From Saprospiraceae bacterium (GTDB lineage: Bacteria > Bacteroidota > Bacteroidia > Chitinophagales > Saprospiraceae): 64,000 nucleotides of DNA. The stretch lies in the NCBI GenBank assembly GCA_013001595.1, contig JABDMH010000096.1, positions 47,018 through 111,017 of the forward strand. Reading direction: 5' to 3'. Under the pieces are notes generated by a model, which was not told the origin of the DNA, did no database searches, and worked only from the letters and a program-made list of their open reading frames with translations. Shown piece after piece: positions 20,001-28,091 of this stretch (positions are counted from its first letter, which is position 1; each line of letters begins with the position of its first letter). Made by a program: the position numbers and the translations under genes.

Positions 20001-20325
20001 AGTACTACTCAATGATCCCCAATATGTCGAAGCATCGATGGCATTGGCTGAGCGGATGTCAAATGAAGGGGGAGCGGACGTTACAGACCAGTTAAAGTTT
20101 GGATTTCGCCTAGTCACAAGTCGATTTCCTAGTGAAAAGGAACTGGGTATTCTTACCAAACATTTTTCATCCTCTTTGAGTCGGTTTAAGCAAAACTCCG
20201 AAGAGACCTCTTCGTTTTTAGCGTCCGGCACACTTGCAGATCGGCCATCCAGTGAGGTCAAATCGGCATTGGCCATGTGCGCCCTGACAATGTTGAATTT
20301 TGATGAGGCATATATGAAACGCTAG
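17047..20325 (+). CDS. PSCyt1-DUF1549-LamG-DUF1553 cytochrome lipoprotein (second of a tandem pair)
   Basis: Paralogue of the preceding gene in every domain. I start it at ATG 17047; the open frame extends upstream only to a TTG. Signal peptide with lipobox LLSGC, Cys29. First heme motif C62-YAC-H66 within RPILSDRCYACHGPDDNTRE, second C350-ASC-H354. DUF1549, LamG (with 'FFTYDGSGEATGVALYLDGR') and DUF1553 ('ARVAVNRYWQMLFGAGMVST') follow in the same order. A tandem duplication with later divergence is the simplest origin. There are 90 bases between the genes, so co-transcription with the upstream copy and DUF1501 is plausible. After its stop come 508 bases without a gene. Confidence 0.9.
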   Translation: MIRKNIGQCRFAKVAWFHTMFIGMLLSGCGSNVPPELVQTFDALPDRIDFNFHVRPILSDRCYACHGPDDNTREADLRLDQEQHAFANLASGGRAIVRGDLDRSKIWQRILSDDPERMMPPPKSHLVLSAEEKAIIGKWIEQGAEWKEHWAFIPPEKKQVPSIADPWVINEVDQFILRKLKSNGLQPSSEAGKEQLIRRLTLDLTGLPPSIVDTEQFLADQSPTAYERVVDRLLQSTAHAEHLTVGWLDVARYGDTQGLHTDAERRYWPWRDWAIKAFLRNLSYDQFILWQMAGDLLPDATPEQKLATAFHRLHPMSSEGGIPNEEFRQKYVMDRTNTTATTFLGLTLECASCHDHKFDPISQQEYYEMSAFFNQLDELGLVNESTVDDPSLRTKHSSGPVILLPDSLQDHMLASIDRRLEEVKVERSQLEKSLTADYIQSLPQTDALTKPIRTVALEKISSHPIKDGVVHRIQNNLPINQVVDNDRRSLACGNLKVVEGKVGAGLRSEEEMDIVFLKEVGDIEMYEALSVGAWIRTEKQGENQTIVGNSGAMGNGWRGWDFYIDSLNRPALKLVSMLPHNYLEVVANEKVKVDQWHHLFFTYDGSGEATGVALYLDGRKLDVWIRHDELYGTIKRRWRVRSEWPTRPLMVFRSGRYHTGENGVFKGSIDQLHFFDQCISAFEVARWYEQESGQQIKEDMHWADHVQMHHLEKSPLHAERRELLRQKVELIKEVPDMMVLEDRVQPRPTFVLDRGQYDQPLQQVFPTTPRVLGEFSKELPRNRLGLAKWMVDAANPLTARVAVNRYWQMLFGAGMVSTPHDFGVQGALPSHPDLLDWLAITFIESGWDLRALLKKLVMSRTYRQQSVPDPTHVEKDPDNRLLARAPSYRWPAETIRDHALAVSGLLVHQLGGPSVKPHQPDGIWDFGSLVTGPYEVGTGNDLYRRSMYTYIRRTSPHPSMVAFDAPDRLLCTAKREQTNTPLQALVLLNDPQYVEASMALAERMSNEGGADVTDQLKFGFRLVTSRFPSEKELGILTKHFSSSLSRFKQNSEETSSFLASGTLADRPSSEVKSALAMCALTMLNFDEAYMKR

Positions 20326-20833
20326 TACTATGTCAAGCAAAATATTGTCAAGAATTTGAAGTTCTTTTTTGCGAATTTCTTGCCAAAGTTACCATACCAA
20401 TCAGGGTGTGGAATGAATATGCACCAGACCAAGCTCATCTCCGAGCGAGAAGATCACACAATTCCCGCATCTTTCTCGAGTAAACCGATTTGCAACATAT
20501 ATGTAAACCCCTTGACCCCGTCTCTTGTGAATTCTATGCGATTATTTGGTTTTGCCTGTTGCAAATCTTACTGAGATAAGAAAGGTGGACTTTAAGACAT
20601 CTGATGATCAAGATCATTGCTTTGTTGAAATATAGTACTTAACTAGTAGTGGACTGTAGCACTCAAATTAAGCATATCAATTGGTTTCTTTTGCGTCAGC
20701 TCTTCATCATCAAGATCCTTACATAGCTACGGCTATGCTCGTTATGGCTTCTTTGATCTGCCACAAAATAATTCCAATTGATACTTCTCATCTGAATGTT
20801 ACAGTCCACTGGAATAGTTAAAACTCTTAAATT
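20326..20833. other. 508-base gap before the slipin gene
   Basis: The first 317 bases show nothing recognisable; a 72-codon frame there has no protein-like pattern. The last part is occupied by palindromic element C (20643-20817), which ends 16 bases before the slipin start codon, so any slipin promoter must lie in or before the element. Confidence 0.5.
20643..20817. repeat. palindromic element C
   Basis: About 175 bases that fold back on themselves: the left end CTAGTAGTGGACTGTA matches the reverse complement of the right end (CTATTCCAGTGGACTGTA), and pairing continues inward (ATATCAATTGG...TTTTG against the mirrored ATATCAATTGG-like right arm). The centre carries a small hairpin around CATAGCTACGGCTATG and the phrase CTCTTCATCATCAAGATCCTTAC, shared with elements A and B. 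It ends 16 bases before the slipin start. Confidence 0.7.
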
Positions 20834-21634
20834 ATGGAATACTCACTTTTGCTTGGAATCCTAATCGCACTACTTATGCTATCCGGTATTAGGGTAGTTT
20901 TTGAATATAAAAGAGGGATCAAATTCCGCTTTGGAAAATACATCTCGATACTGAATCCTGGTTTTCGCTGGATCATACCATTGGTTGAAAGTGTCCAATT
21001 TGTCGATGTCAGGGTGATCACAATCAATATTCTCTCTCAGGAAGTCATGACGGAGGACAACGTACCGTGCTCTATTGATGGTGTTTTATTCTTCCGAATT
21101 GATGATCCTGAACGAGCCATCTTGGAAGTAGAGGATTATACATTTGCCATTACCCAACTGGCACAGGCAGCCTTACGCGATGTTTGCGGGAAGGTAGAGC
21201 TTGATACCATTCTTTCCAAGCGCGAGGAAATTGGTAAGAACATTCGTAACATCGTCGAATTGGAAACGGAAGAGTGGGGCATTGTCATTATTGATGTTAA
21301 GATAAAGGATATCCAGCTACCAGAGAATATGCGCAGGATGATGGCCAATCAGGCAGAGGCTGAACGATCACGTAGGGCGCGCATTATCTTAGCAGACGCT
21401 GAACAGCAAGCAGCCTCTCAACTACTGGAAGCAGGTAAATTAATAGATCAATCTCCATCGGCTATTAAGTTAAGGTTGTATCAAACGCTGGCAAATATTG
21501 CTGCTGAGAAAAATTCAACCATTGTGTTCCCGTTTCCGGAGGAGGTGTTGCCTAGGCCGTTAGACAGAATGAACGGCGAGTTGACGGAGGAGAAATTGAA
21601 AAAGATGAGTGACCTTCTGTCTTCAGTTAAATAA
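20834..21634 (+). CDS. slipin/stomatin-like SPFH (band 7) protein
   Basis: 266-residue membrane-anchored scaffold protein of the prohibitin/stomatin group. A single N-terminal helix (YSLLLGILIALLMLSGI) is followed by the SPFH domain (about 25-200) with typical phrases: GIKFRFGKYISILNPGFRWI, then 'RVITINILSQEVMTEDNVP', 'LAQAALRDVCGKVELDTIL' and 'WGIVIIDVKIKDIQLPENM'. An alanine/glutamate-rich coiled coil (RRARIILADAEQQAASQLLE) comes last. Slipins organise membrane microdomains and often pair with an NfeD-like protease; none is adjacent here. No operon partner was seen. Confidence 0.92.
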   Translation: MEYSLLLGILIALLMLSGIRVVFEYKRGIKFRFGKYISILNPGFRWIIPLVESVQFVDVRVITINILSQEVMTEDNVPCSIDGVLFFRIDDPERAILEVEDYTFAITQLAQAALRDVCGKVELDTILSKREEIGKNIRNIVELETEEWGIVIIDVKIKDIQLPENMRRMMANQAEAERSRRARIILADAEQQAASQLLEAGKLIDQSPSAIKLRLYQTLANIAAEKNSTIVFPFPEEVLPRPLDRMNGELTEEKLKKMSDLLSSVK

Positions 21635-21879
21635 AGATTTCAGACCTCATAAATTTAATGCAGGGCTTTCTTTAAATCTGTTTTTCAATGGTCCAATGAA
21701 GGGAAACTTAATGTTCCCACCGCTTTCTCAATTAATTGGGAAGCATCGTCAATAAGCAATTTATAGGATTCGATTTTCTAGAGCTATCATTGAAGAATTG
21801 AAGGCGATTATTCGAGACCACGAGGAGGCATCTTCAATTGATTCAAGCCTGGTTCTTTGGTTGCAGATCTTGTGGTATA

Positions 21880-24054
21880 TTATTCAAGGGCCAAAATAAC
21901 ACTTGCAGGTTTAGTCGCACCCAATTCTTCGGCTCGTGCGGTGGGAACACTTCCAGCAATGGATACTTTAAAGTCTCCCTTTTCCAAAACGTGTTCTCCC
22001 TGATCGTTTACTAGCGCTAACATTTCGGGCGTAATGAGGAAAGTAACCTGGGTGCTGCTTTGAGGTTCAATCCTAATACGCTGGACGCCCTGTAGGCTAA
22101 AAAGAGGCTCTGTAGAACTGGCTTCCAGAGCTGTAATGTAGAGTTGTACTACCTCATCGGCGGGGACCGTGCCACTGTTGGTTATGGTACATCTCACTGA
22201 GGTCTGCTCATCTGAAGAGATGAGATCTTGAGCTAGCTGGATGTCTGTGTAGGTGAAAGAGCTGTAACTGAGTCCGAAACCAAAGGGATACATTGGTTTT
22301 TGTGTCATGTAGCGATAGGTGCGACCTTTCATACTGTAGTCTGTGTAGTCAGGCAATTGATCAAGGGATTCAGGGAAAGTAATGGGTAGTCTACCCGATG
22401 GGCAACGGTCTCCAAAGATGATATCTGCCACCGCGTGCCCCCCCTCTTCGCCCGGATACCAAGTCATGAGTACCGCATCTGCGATTTCGTGCACATCTTT
22501 TAAGTTCATCGGACACCCGCCGGTAATGATGGCTACCACAGGTTTGCCGTGATTGCCCTTAATCTTGCGCAAATAATCTAGCTGGTTTGATGGAATATCG
22601 TAGTCTTCACGATCGCCAAAGTACGGGGAGGAAATTGATTCTCCTTCTTCTCCTTCAATATGTCGGGTGAGTCCCATAACAACAAATGTCACATCGGATG
22701 CTGCCGCTTCACCCGAAGACCAGTCGATGGGATTTACATTGGGCCGATCTAGTGTGGTGCCTGGACTGTACTGTACCTGGCTACCAGGCCCTACCCTTGA
22801 GGTGATTCCTTCTAAGAAAGTGACTAGATTTCCATTCACACCGAAGTAATTACCTAGCAAGGCATCGATCGTAGCAGCATTGGGACCGACCACATAGTAC
22901 CGATGTAGATCTTTTTTTAATGGCAGCACACCGTTATTCTTGAGTAGAACAACTGACTTTACCGCGGCTTCGTAAGCCAATTTCCGGTGGGCTTGGCCGT
23001 TCACAACGTCAAACGATATGTCATGGTAGGGATTCATAGTTGGTGGATCGAACAGCCCTAATTTGAAACGTGTTCCTAATAAAACAGCCAATTTTTCATC
23101 AAGCAAAGATTCTGATACCAAACCTGACTTTACCGCATCGGCCAATGCCTCATAGGTGCTTCCGCAATTGAGGCTTACGCCACTTTCCAATGCAAGGGCC
23201 GCTGCCTCAACTTGGTTAGAGACCGTCTGGTGCCCCTCTTCAGAATGAAAGTCTACCAGTGCCCAGCAATCACTAAGGAGATGACCTTGAAATTGCCATT
23301 GACCGAAGAGTATGTCTTTCAATAGTTGATCGTTGGCACAGCAGGGTTGCCCATTGGTGCTATTATATGCACACATCACTGACTCCACTCCAGCTTCTAC
23401 CAGTGCTTTGAAAGCAGGTAGGTAAGTTTCGTGGAGATCTTTCAAATTAGTTACTGCGTCAAATGAATGCCTCAATTTTTCGGGACCGCTATGTACCGCA
23501 TAATGTTTGGCACAGGCAGCAGTCTTCATATATTTTGGATGGTTGCCCTGCAAACCTTTGACAAAGGCCTTTCCCAGTAGACTCGTTAGGTAAGGGTCTT
23601 CACCATAGGTTTCCTGTCCTCTACCCCATCGGGGATCTCTAAAGATATTTACGTTGGGTGTCCAAAAGGTCAGCCCTGCATACCGATTGTAATTGCCGAC
23701 GTTTTGGGCGGCATTGTATTTAGCTCTCGCTTCATCAGAAATGGCGGTTGCAATCCGATGGACAAGGCGCTCATCAAAGGTCGCAGCTAACCCAATGGCT
23801 TGCGGAAAAACCGTCGCCTTCCCAGCCCGACCCACCCCATGCAATGCTTCGTTCCACCAATCGTAGGGAGGAATTTGGAGGCGTTCGATGGCTGGTGCAT
23901 TCATCAACATTTGCGCTGCCTTCTCTTCGAGCGTCAGATGATTTATGAGATCCTCAACCCGCGTTTCTAGCGGTGCTTGTACATCCAGGTATGTTTGGGC
24001 AGAGGAAACTGTGAATGAGGCCCAAAGGGCGAGGATCAGAACATGAAATTTCAT
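21880..24054 (-). CDS. GH3 beta-glycosidase (xylosidase/glucosidase-type), secreted
   Basis: Secreted glycoside hydrolase of 724 residues with a signal peptide (MKFHVLILALWASFTVSSAQ). GH3 N domain: 'VEDLINHLTLEEKAAQMLM', 'YDWWNEALHGVG' (near 64-75, a beta-xylosidase-like motif), 'FWTPNVNIFRDPRWGRGQET' and 'AACAKHYAVHSGPE'. The catalytic nucleophile is Asp262 in LLSDCWAL. The C domain ('VVLLKNNGVLPLKKD') and a fibronectin III-like domain (about 600-715) complete the family layout. It releases sugars from the non-reducing ends of beta-linked oligosaccharides; specificity for xylose versus glucose is not settled. It stands alone on the minus strand, beside a decayed ATP-grasp gene. Confidence 0.93.
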   Translation of the reverse strand: MKFHVLILALWASFTVSSAQTYLDVQAPLETRVEDLINHLTLEEKAAQMLMNAPAIERLQIPPYDWWNEALHGVGRAGKATVFPQAIGLAATFDERLVHRIATAISDEARAKYNAAQNVGNYNRYAGLTFWTPNVNIFRDPRWGRGQETYGEDPYLTSLLGKAFVKGLQGNHPKYMKTAACAKHYAVHSGPEKLRHSFDAVTNLKDLHETYLPAFKALVEAGVESVMCAYNSTNGQPCCANDQLLKDILFGQWQFQGHLLSDCWALVDFHSEEGHQTVSNQVEAAALALESGVSLNCGSTYEALADAVKSGLVSESLLDEKLAVLLGTRFKLGLFDPPTMNPYHDISFDVVNGQAHRKLAYEAAVKSVVLLKNNGVLPLKKDLHRYYVVGPNAATIDALLGNYFGVNGNLVTFLEGITSRVGPGSQVQYSPGTTLDRPNVNPIDWSSGEAAASDVTFVVMGLTRHIEGEEGESISSPYFGDREDYDIPSNQLDYLRKIKGNHGKPVVAIITGGCPMNLKDVHEIADAVLMTWYPGEEGGHAVADIIFGDRCPSGRLPITFPESLDQLPDYTDYSMKGRTYRYMTQKPMYPFGFGLSYSSFTYTDIQLAQDLISSDEQTSVRCTITNSGTVPADEVVQLYITALEASSTEPLFSLQGVQRIRIEPQSSTQVTFLITPEMLALVNDQGEHVLEKGDFKVSIAGSVPTARAEELGATKPASVILALE

Positions 24055-24108
24055 TGGCTTAACATTATCTGTTATCTAAAGATGATAAAAGCCAAGAAAA
24101 AAGGGTAG

Positions 24109-24614
24109 TGGTCCGATTTTTTTCACTTCTTCGAGCGCTTTTTATCAGGCCAAGAGATCACTAGTACTGAAATGCCAAGGGGAGTATATGAAATCGGTGG
24201 TGTAGAGGTGGTCAAGACTGCACATTGGAGCCTTGCTCTAGTGATGCGATTCAATCACCACCATGGAATTGCACCATACAATGGAACCGTGGCTGTTGTG
24301 CATAATAGCCAGATTCTAGATGAGTATGCTCGAAAAAAAAGGAGGTTCACCATATAGTCAGACAATGTGAAAGAGCAGCAAGCATCCTTGACGTAAAAGC
24401 CCGATCAGAAATTGATTGCAGAGCGGACGAAAGCGGAAACTACTACCTTTTTGATGTCAACATGAAGCCCAACATGACTGGCGCATCTCGCTTCCATCGC
24501 AAAGATCAAGACAGTCTGTCTGCCATCGCTGCCAGGGGTATTGGCTGGACATATAATGAATTAGTGCATAATATTTTCGTCAGAGGTGGAGACCGGGAGC
24601 GTACTAAGGATTAG
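24109..24614 (+). pseudogene. ATP-grasp (D-Ala-D-Ala ligase-like) gene, truncated and frameshifted
   Basis: The frame opening at 24109 reads FFERFLSGQEI, 'MPRGVYEIGGVEVVKTAHW', 'HHHGIAPYNGTVAVVHNSQI' and stops at 24357. A run of eight A at 24333-24340 marks a frameshift: the next frame continues 'EVHHIVRQCERAASILDVKA', 'IDCRADESGNYYLFDVNMKP' and NMTGASRFHRKDQDSL to TAG 24612-24614. The joined product is the C-terminal half of an ATP-grasp ligase of the D-alanine-D-alanine ligase-like type, with the metal-binding N-M-K-P-N segment intact. The N-terminal half is missing: the fragment begins 55 bases from the GH3 start codon. A rearrangement that removed the front of the gene is the likely cause. 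Confidence 0.75.
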
Positions 24615-24838
24615 CCATCAGAGGCAGATTTAGCATTCCATAACCCAGCATCCAGCATGTGAAAGATATGCCGATGAATCCCTCTCCTAGAGCAATATAG
24701 TACCCGATATCATCTCTGTATGTTTCATTTTTCAGTAAATTGGTCGCACATCTAATTTGGTGTGAAGACATCTTCCGGCACCTATGTTGGTGTACCAATT
24801 AAAAATCGTTTAATCACAACACAAATTTTGACATCAGC
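24615..24838. other. gap between the ATP-grasp remnant and the oxidoreductase
   Basis: Carries no convincing gene. A minus-strand frame of 64 codons (24604-24798) ends with a hydrophobic stretch (GFIGISFTCWMLGYGMLNL) and could be another decayed fragment, but nothing supports it. The promoter of the Gfo/Idh/MocA gene should be here. Confidence 0.4.
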
Positions 24839-26185
24839 ATGAGTTCAAATAGAAGGAATTTTATCAAGAAAGCAACAGCAGGTGCTGCTGGATTAGCAAT
24901 CGGTACATCTTCTGCAAACAGCATGACTGCAAGCAGCTACCGCAAAGTCATTGGCGCCAATGATCGACTTCATGTAGCCATCATCGGTTTGGGTCGGAGA
25001 TTGCAGGCTTACATGCCCCCAATAGGTGATCAGGGAAACAATGTTGAGCTATCCTACCTCTGTGATGTGATGAAGAGCCAGCGAGAGCGTGCTGCCAAGA
25101 GATTTACAGAGCACATAGACTATAGTCCAAAATTGGAAAACGACGTACGCAAAGTGATTGATGATAAGCAGGTTGACATTATTATCAATGCAACCCCAGA
25201 TCATTGGCACACTCCGGGAGCCATCATGGGCATGCAAGGTGGCAAACATGTGTATGTCGAGAAGCCTTGTAGCCACAACTTAATGGAGAATAAGCTCATC
25301 GTGGAAGCCCAAAAGAAATACAACAAGGTCGTTCAGATGGGCAACCAACAGCGGTCCTCAGGTCATACCATCGAGGTGATCAATGAAATCCATAATGGTG
25401 CCATTGGTACTCCATATAAGGCTTTGGCTTTCTATTCCAGCAGCAGGGGTGAGGTGCCCAATCAGAAGAAGATGCCGGTACCTGATGGTTTGGATTGGGA
25501 TCTCTTCCAAGGGCCTGCTCCACGACGAGATTATACCCAGGAAACGTGGGATTATAATTGGCATTGGTATGGCTGGGCTTACGGTACGGCCGAATCAGGA
25601 AACAATGGTACTCATGAAATAGATGTAGCAAGGTGGGCGCTTCAAGTGGACTATCCTATACATGTTCATGTTGAAGCAGAAAAGCGCCATTTTAAGGATG
25701 ATGGATGGGAGATGTATGACACCATGCTGGCCACTTTTGAGTTCTCCGGGGACAAGATCATTCAATGGGACGGAAAAAGTAGAGTGGGATACCAGACTTA
25801 TGGTCACGGCCGTGGTACCATTATCTATGGCAGTGAAGGATCGGTGATCGTCAATCGAAGCATGTACAAACGCTTTGATCGCAAAGGCAAAGTAGTTAAG
25901 ACCAATGAATCTGCATCGCAGGAAAGTGGTACTGCCCTTGGCGGTGGCGGAGACATGTCCACTGCCCATATGGTGAATTTCTTTGAAACCATTCGAGGTA
26001 AAGAGAAACTCAATGCACCGATCTCAGATGCTGCGTTTTCACAGGCTTTGGTACATTACTCCAACATTGCCTACCGACTGGACAAGGGGATTGAAGTGGA
26101 TGACATGAGTGGAAAAATCTACGACCGCGAAGCCATGAAACTTTGGGGCCGTGAATACGAGCCGGGCTGGGAACCTAAGATTTAA
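24839..26185 (+). CDS. Tat-exported Gfo/Idh/MocA oxidoreductase
   Basis: NAD(P)-dependent oxidoreductase of 448 residues with a Tat-like signal (NRRNFIKKATAGAAGLAIG), so it probably works in the periplasm with bound cofactor. The Rossmann motif is HVAIIGLGRR at about 43-52, and the family signature EKPC lies in 'GGKHVYVEKPCSHNLMENK'. The C-terminal half has 'AGIMGMQ'-like and 'WHWYGWAYGTAESGNNGTHE' stretches typical of the periplasmic members. Family members oxidise sugar hydroxyls (often at C3) or work on glycosides. It lies among GH26, DUF1080 and esterase genes, supporting a role in glycan use. Confidence 0.9.
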   Translation: MSSNRRNFIKKATAGAAGLAIGTSSANSMTASSYRKVIGANDRLHVAIIGLGRRLQAYMPPIGDQGNNVELSYLCDVMKSQRERAAKRFTEHIDYSPKLENDVRKVIDDKQVDIIINATPDHWHTPGAIMGMQGGKHVYVEKPCSHNLMENKLIVEAQKKYNKVVQMGNQQRSSGHTIEVINEIHNGAIGTPYKALAFYSSSRGEVPNQKKMPVPDGLDWDLFQGPAPRRDYTQETWDYNWHWYGWAYGTAESGNNGTHEIDVARWALQVDYPIHVHVEAEKRHFKDDGWEMYDTMLATFEFSGDKIIQWDGKSRVGYQTYGHGRGTIIYGSEGSVIVNRSMYKRFDRKGKVVKTNESASQESGTALGGGGDMSTAHMVNFFETIRGKEKLNAPISDAAFSQALVHYSNIAYRLDKGIEVDDMSGKIYDREAMKLWGREYEPGWEPKI

Positions 26186-26287
26186 GAATTATTTCTAAGG
26201 AATATTTCTTTGTGCAGTAAGCTTCGGATCTGCAGTTGGTAGCTGACTGAATTAGATGCGGTTGGTATTACTAAAATAACTACATTT

Positions 26288-27298
26288 TTGATCACAATTC
26301 AAATAATAAGTAGAGTTGTCTTCATTGTTACAGCCCTATGCATGATCACTTGTAGGGAATCCCCTTTCTCCAAGGAAATGCAGTTTCAAAAAGAGGTAGT
26401 GCATCACCAATCACTTGAATATCTCTGTCGTATTTCAGGGCAAATGACTGTAGCTGGGCAGCATAATCGTGAACCCAACAGTAATCCAGATCAATGGACA
26501 AAATATATTAAGCGCATCACTGGAAAGTATCCCGCCCTGTGGAGTGGGGATTTCTTATTTCAACAGGAGAATATCGACGACCGTCCTACAATGATCAAAG
26601 CAGCCCATCTTCAATGGAAGAATGGCGCATTGATCAATTTGATGCTGCATACTTGCCCACCAAACACGGGTGAACCTTGTTTATGGGACCCTGGAATAAT
26701 AAACCATCCTTTAAGTGATGAAGAGTGGAAAGAACTAACTACAGACGGTCTTGCACTTAATCTTGCCTGGAAAGAACGTCTAGATACCATTGCGGTATAT
26801 CTGCGATATTTAGCTGATCACCATGTCGAAGTGCTTTTTCGTCCCCTGCACGAGATGAATCAAGCTGCATTTTGGTGGGGTGGCAGACCGGGACCGAATG
26901 GGTCTGCTAAACTCTATCGCATCACACATCATTATCTTGAAGACTACCACAACCTAAATAATCTGATATGGGTTTGGGATATGCAAGATCTGAGTCGCGA
27001 TTTGGAAGCATATAATCCGGGAGAAGACTATTGGGATGTATTCGCTTTCGATGTATATGCGGATGGGTATGATCAATCTTGGTATGATTATATTTTGACT
27101 TTTGTGGGGGATAAGCCCATAGCTATTGGAGAATGCGGAGCATTGCCCAGCGCTGAAATGTTAGCGCGTCAACCAAGATGGACCTTCTTTATGCCGTGGG
27201 CTGAATGGGTAAAAGACCACAATAGTGAAGACCAAATCCGGCAGCTATATAATGATCCCCGCATCATCACAAGAGATGAAATGTCGGGTTGGGAATGA
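26288..27298 (+). CDS. GH26 beta-mannanase-like lipoprotein
   Basis: Endo-beta-1,4-mannanase-type glycoside hydrolase of the GH26 TIM-barrel family, up to 336 residues. The catalytic pair is visible: Glu189 in RPLHEMNQAAFWWGG (acid/base) and Glu282 in IAIGECGALP (nucleophile). Other GH26 features are 'YPALWSGDFLFQ' and 'NNLIWVWDMQ'. It starts with TTG at 26288, because no ATG precedes the exported N-terminus; the lipobox-like CMITC (Cys22) suggests a lipoprotein, though the -1 residue is Thr, so this is uncertain. It lies just after the oxidoreductase and converges with DUF1080. Confidence 0.88.
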   Translation: MITIQIISRVVFIVTALCMITCRESPFSKEMQFQKEVVHHQSLEYLCRISGQMTVAGQHNREPNSNPDQWTKYIKRITGKYPALWSGDFLFQQENIDDRPTMIKAAHLQWKNGALINLMLHTCPPNTGEPCLWDPGIINHPLSDEEWKELTTDGLALNLAWKERLDTIAVYLRYLADHHVEVLFRPLHEMNQAAFWWGGRPGPNGSAKLYRITHHYLEDYHNLNNLIWVWDMQDLSRDLEAYNPGEDYWDVFAFDVYADGYDQSWYDYILTFVGDKPIAIGECGALPSAEMLARQPRWTFFMPWAEWVKDHNSEDQIRQLYNDPRIITRDEMSGWE

Positions 27299-27343
27299 TC
27301 AATCAACCCCGGACCGCACCTTAGTGTCTGTAAACTAAGTACA

Positions 27344-28051
27344 CTAAAGCTCTTTGATGCGAATGTTCCTCCACTTTACTTGCATTGGGTTGGTTTTCTC
27401 ACCTACACCATGTACTTGCAATCCAATCACACCCTCTGAAGTCATGGCATCCATAAAGTCTGCGCATGGCACGTCATTTATCCAAGTTTTGATAGACTGA
27501 CCTTGACATTGTATTCTGTATGTATTCCATTGGCCATCTTTAAATGCACGACTGGCAGGTGTATCCTCGGAAGTCGAATTACCAATGAAGAAACCGCGCC
27601 TACCTTCATCATAAATGCCTCCAGAGGTACCACGTTCCTCAGTAGCTATTTCAACCTGATACCCGTAGAGCCGGTCAGCGGGTATGACTTTTTTGGAAGG
27701 TTCACCTTCTCCATTTCTAAACCAATAGATGGTTTCACTCTCTGGCACAATGCTGCGAAACTGCACTCCGGAGTTGAGCTCTGGGTGTACGAGAAAAACC
27801 TCAAATTCTAGGATGAAATCTCCATATGTTTTATCAGAACAGAGGAAGGTATTGGGACTCTTTGGAACCGTGGTACCAACAATTGCCCCATCTGCAACAG
27901 CATAGGTTGCGGTGCCACTATGAATGGACCAACCATTTAAGGTCTTGCCATCAAAGAGATCGACCCACTGACCAGTTTGTCCGTAAATTGAGGGGAAATA
28001 CATACCTAAAATAAGTAATGTATAACTTAGGATTTTAGTGGCTTGTTTCAT
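27344..28051 (-). CDS. DUF1080 3-keto-disaccharide hydrolase-family protein
   Basis: Secreted protein of 235 residues, with the start chosen at 28051 (MKQATKILSYTLLILGMYF) because a signal peptide begins there; another ATG lies six codons upstream. The DUF1080 concanavalin-like fold is marked by 'WVDLFDGKTLNGWSIHSG', 'FILEFEVFLVHPELNSGVQF', 'YGYQVEIATEERGTSGGIYD' and 'GVIGLQVHGVG...VKWRNIRI'. Characterised relatives cleave 3-keto-glycosides made by Gfo/Idh/MocA-type dehydrogenases. Such a dehydrogenase lies 1.2 kb away, supporting a joint pathway. The 28092 gene diverges from it. Confidence 0.9.
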   Translation of the reverse strand: MKQATKILSYTLLILGMYFPSIYGQTGQWVDLFDGKTLNGWSIHSGTATYAVADGAIVGTTVPKSPNTFLCSDKTYGDFILEFEVFLVHPELNSGVQFRSIVPESETIYWFRNGEGEPSKKVIPADRLYGYQVEIATEERGTSGGIYDEGRRGFFIGNSTSEDTPASRAFKDGQWNTYRIQCQGQSIKTWINDVPCADFMDAMTSEGVIGLQVHGVGEKTNPMQVKWRNIRIKEL

Positions 28052-28091
28052 ACTGAGACAATTTTTCATACAAATTTCTAATATAAGTATA

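Noticed and set aside
20356..20574. 72-codon frame after the second cytochrome gene
   Set aside because: Its composition is not protein-like (scattered Cys, Pro and Ser, no pattern) and no start context or family is seen.
21755..21897. 47-codon frame with a charged helix (RAIIEELKAIIRDHEEA) before the GH3 gene end
   Set aside because: It has no ATG, overlaps the 3' end of the GH3 gene on the other strand and is too short to support; at most a remnant.
24604..24798. 64-codon minus-strand frame with a hydrophobic end
   Set aside because: No family resemblance, overlaps the ATP-grasp remnant; mentioned in the gap entry only.
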